NCBI GenBank assembly: GCA_937931765.1
Contig: CALHAO010000103.1
Location: 1-8,606, forward strand
From: an uncultured Thiotrichaceae bacterium
GTDB lineage: Bacteria; Pseudomonadota; Gammaproteobacteria; Thiotrichales; Thiotrichaceae
Length of the DNA: 8,606 bases
Direction: 5' to 3'
The notes beneath the pieces are model-generated. The model was not told the origin of the DNA, ran no database searches, and was given only the letters and a program-made list of their open reading frames with translations. Made by a program: the position numbers and the translations under genes. This document shows positions 7,128 to 8,606 of the stretch, one piece after another. How positions within the stretch are numbered: the first letter of the stretch is position 1; each line of letters begins with the position of its first letter.

Positions 7128-8606
7128 ATGGCTTTATTGCAAATTTCCGAACCCGGTATGTCAACCGCACCTCATCAGCATCGTTTGGCGGTGGGTATCG
7201 ACCTGGGTACCACCAATTCACTGGTCGCCACAGTTCGCAGCGGACAAGCTGAAACACTCAGTAATGAACAAGGTGAGCATTTACTGCCATCGGTAGTTTA
7301 TTACCAGCAGGGACAAGACGCTATTGTCGGCACAGCAGCACGCGCCAATTCGACCAGTGATCCGATGAATACACTGGCATCAGTTAAGCGCCTCATGGGC
7401 CGTGGCATCGAAGATCTCGCAACACTGGGTGGACAACTACCTTATGAATTTTCTGACTCCGACTCCACCGTACCACGCATTAAAACAGCGACTGGTGATA
7501 TCACCGCGATTGAAGTATCCGCTGAGATTCTACGTGAGTTAAAGCAACGTGCAGAAAATTCGCTGGGTGGCGACTTATCCGGCGTGGTGATTACAGTTCC
7601 GGCTTATTTTGATGATGCGCAACGTCAGGCTACACGTGATGCTGCGACACTGGCCGGATTAAATGTTTATCGCCTGTTAAATGAACCAACCGCTGCAGCT
7701 ATTGCTTATGGCTTAGATAAACAAGCCGAACAGGAACAACAGGACGAACGCACTATCGCGGTTTACGACTTGGGTGGCGGTACGTTTGATATTTCAATAT
7801 TACGCCTGAATAAGGGTGTATTTGAAGTTTTAGCGACTGGTGGCGATTCTGCACTGGGTGGTGATGATTTTGATTTAGTGATTGCGGAATGGTTATTGGC
7901 CCAGGCCAATCTGAGTGACAGCCAAAGCCCGAATGTATTGCGGGCCGCTAAAGAAACCGCACGCGAAGCCAAAGAAATGCTGACCGAAAGTGAGACCACC
8001 AGCATTGCACTCGGTGAATGGCACGGCAAACTCAGCCGCGAGCAGATGAATGAACTCATCGCTCCACTGATTAAAAAAACCCAGGTGGCCTGTCGCCGTG
8101 CTTTGCGTGATGCCGGTTTACAAAAAGACGAAGTACAGGATGTGGTCATGGTCGGCGGCTCCACACGAGTCGGTGCAGTACGCGAACAGATTGGTGAGTT
8201 CTTTGGCCAACCACCGCTGACAGAACTTGATCCTGACCGAGTGGTAGCTATTGGTGCTGCCATTCAGGCAGATATTCTGGCAGGCAATAAACCGGATGCG
8301 GAAATGTTGCTGCTGGATGTTATTCCGCTATCGCTTGGACTTGAAACTATGGGCGGCTTGGTAGAAAAAGTCATTCAACGCAATACCACTATTCCAATTA
8401 CCCGCGCACAAGAATTTACTACCTTCAAAGATGGCCAGACAGCAATGTCGATCCATGTTTTACAGGGTGAACGTGAAACAGTTGAACAAAGCCGCTCTTT
8501 GGCAAAATTCAGCTTACGTGGCATTCCGCCAATGGTGGCCGGTGCAGCGAGAATTCAAGTAACGTTTCAGGTTGATGCCGATGGCTTACTGAATGTAACT
8601 GCCGCT
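7128..8606 (+). CDS. hscA: Hsp70-class chaperone HscA for Fe-S cluster transfer (C-terminus cut by window edge)
   Basis: HscA is a specialised Hsp70 that uses ATP to bind the IscU LPPVK motif and favour cluster release to acceptors, with HscB as its only J partner. I translated 493 codons to the right edge, of about 620 usual. The start [10 protein letters not shown] is the same as in E. coli HscA, and a modest AGG (7119-7121) lies 6 nt upstream. The nucleotide domain shows GIDLGTTNS (23-31), the second phosphate motif YDLGGGTFD (213-221) and VMVGGSTR (339-346). The interdomain linker LLLD is at 394-397 and the substrate domain follows with [13 protein letters not shown], diagnostic for HscA over DnaK. 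A short Q/E-rich loop (AEQEQQDE, about 200-207) is a few residues longer than in E. coli. The distal substrate domain and helical lid are outside the window. Confidence 0.97.
   Translation, partial: MALLQISEPGMSTAPHQHRLAVGIDLGTTNSLVATVRSGQAETLSNEQGEHLLPSVVYYQQGQDAIVGTAARANSTSDPMNTLASVKRLMGRGIEDLATLGGQLPYEFSDSDSTVPRIKTATGDITAIEVSAEILRELKQRAENSLGGDLSGVVITVPAYFDDAQRQATRDAATLAGLNVYRLLNEPTAAAIAYGLDKQAEQEQQDERTIAVYDLGGGTFDISILRLNKGVFEVLATGGDSALGGDDFDLVIAEWLLAQANLSDSQSPNVLRAAKETAREAKEMLTESETTSIALGEWHGKLSREQMNELIAPLIKKTQVACRRALRDAGLQKDEVQDVVMVGGSTRVGAVREQIGEFFGQPPLTELDPDRVVAIGAAIQADILAGNKPDAEMLLLDVIPLSLGLETMGGLVEKVIQRNTTIPITRAQEFTTFKDGQTAMSIHVLQGERETVEQSRSLAKFSLRGIPPMVAGAARIQVTFQVDADGLLNVTAA

Noticed and set aside
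7763..8263. Open frame of 166 codons on the - strand
   Set aside because: It lies wholly opposite the conserved hscA ATPase domain, is serine/alanine rich and low in complexity, and is a shadow of codon bias.
1..8606. Signs of a mobile element, toxin-antitoxin, phage or defence system
   Set aside because: Every long frame is accounted for by housekeeping genes, with no terminal repeats, no target duplications and no compositional break that I could see.

Overview
This window is chromosomal DNA of a gammaproteobacterium. It has moderate GC, uniform codon use, and no mobile element, tRNA, rRNA or CRISPR. The core is an iron-sulfur cluster (isc) operon in the same gene order as Escherichia coli: iscR-iscS-iscU-iscA-hscB-hscA, all on the + strand, running off the right edge inside hscA. 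A serine acetyltransferase gene (cysE) lies directly upstream of iscR, as in Pseudomonas and several other non-enteric gammaproteobacteria. A marine or methylotroph/Thiotrichales-like lineage is possible but cannot be fixed from sequence alone.

Layout. Positions 1-2856 (- strand) hold one long open frame that leaves the left edge. It fuses an LplT-like lysophospholipid flippase, a PlsC-type acyltransferase and an acyl-ACP synthetase, giving a single-chain lysophospholipid repair protein. Positions 2857-3043 are a divergent intergenic region. cysE follows at 3044-3853. A near-perfect type 1 IscR operator with an overlapping promoter begins inside the last codons of cysE and drives iscR (3907-4374). 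A 90-bp gap with a strong hairpin separates iscR from iscS (4465-5688). Then come iscU (5773-6153), iscA (6157-6480), hscB (6507-7070) and hscA (7128 to the edge, residues 1-493). fdx and iscX are expected just beyond the right edge but are not visible.

How the genes work together. CysE makes O-acetylserine, the precursor of cysteine. IscS takes sulfur from cysteine and passes it to the scaffold IscU, where a cluster is built. HscB delivers IscU to the Hsp70 HscA, which recognises the LPPVK motif in IscU and promotes cluster transfer. IscA is an A-type carrier for downstream delivery. IscR carries its own cluster (C92, C98, C104, H107 present) and, when loaded, should repress the operon through the operator at 3846-3870. 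All diagnostic catalytic and ligand residues are intact, so the pathway looks functional.

I see no undescribed system here. The points worth a second look are regulatory and architectural: the operator embedded in the cysE stop codon, mRNA hairpins between iscR and iscS and at the start of hscB, and the three-domain membrane repair fusion.
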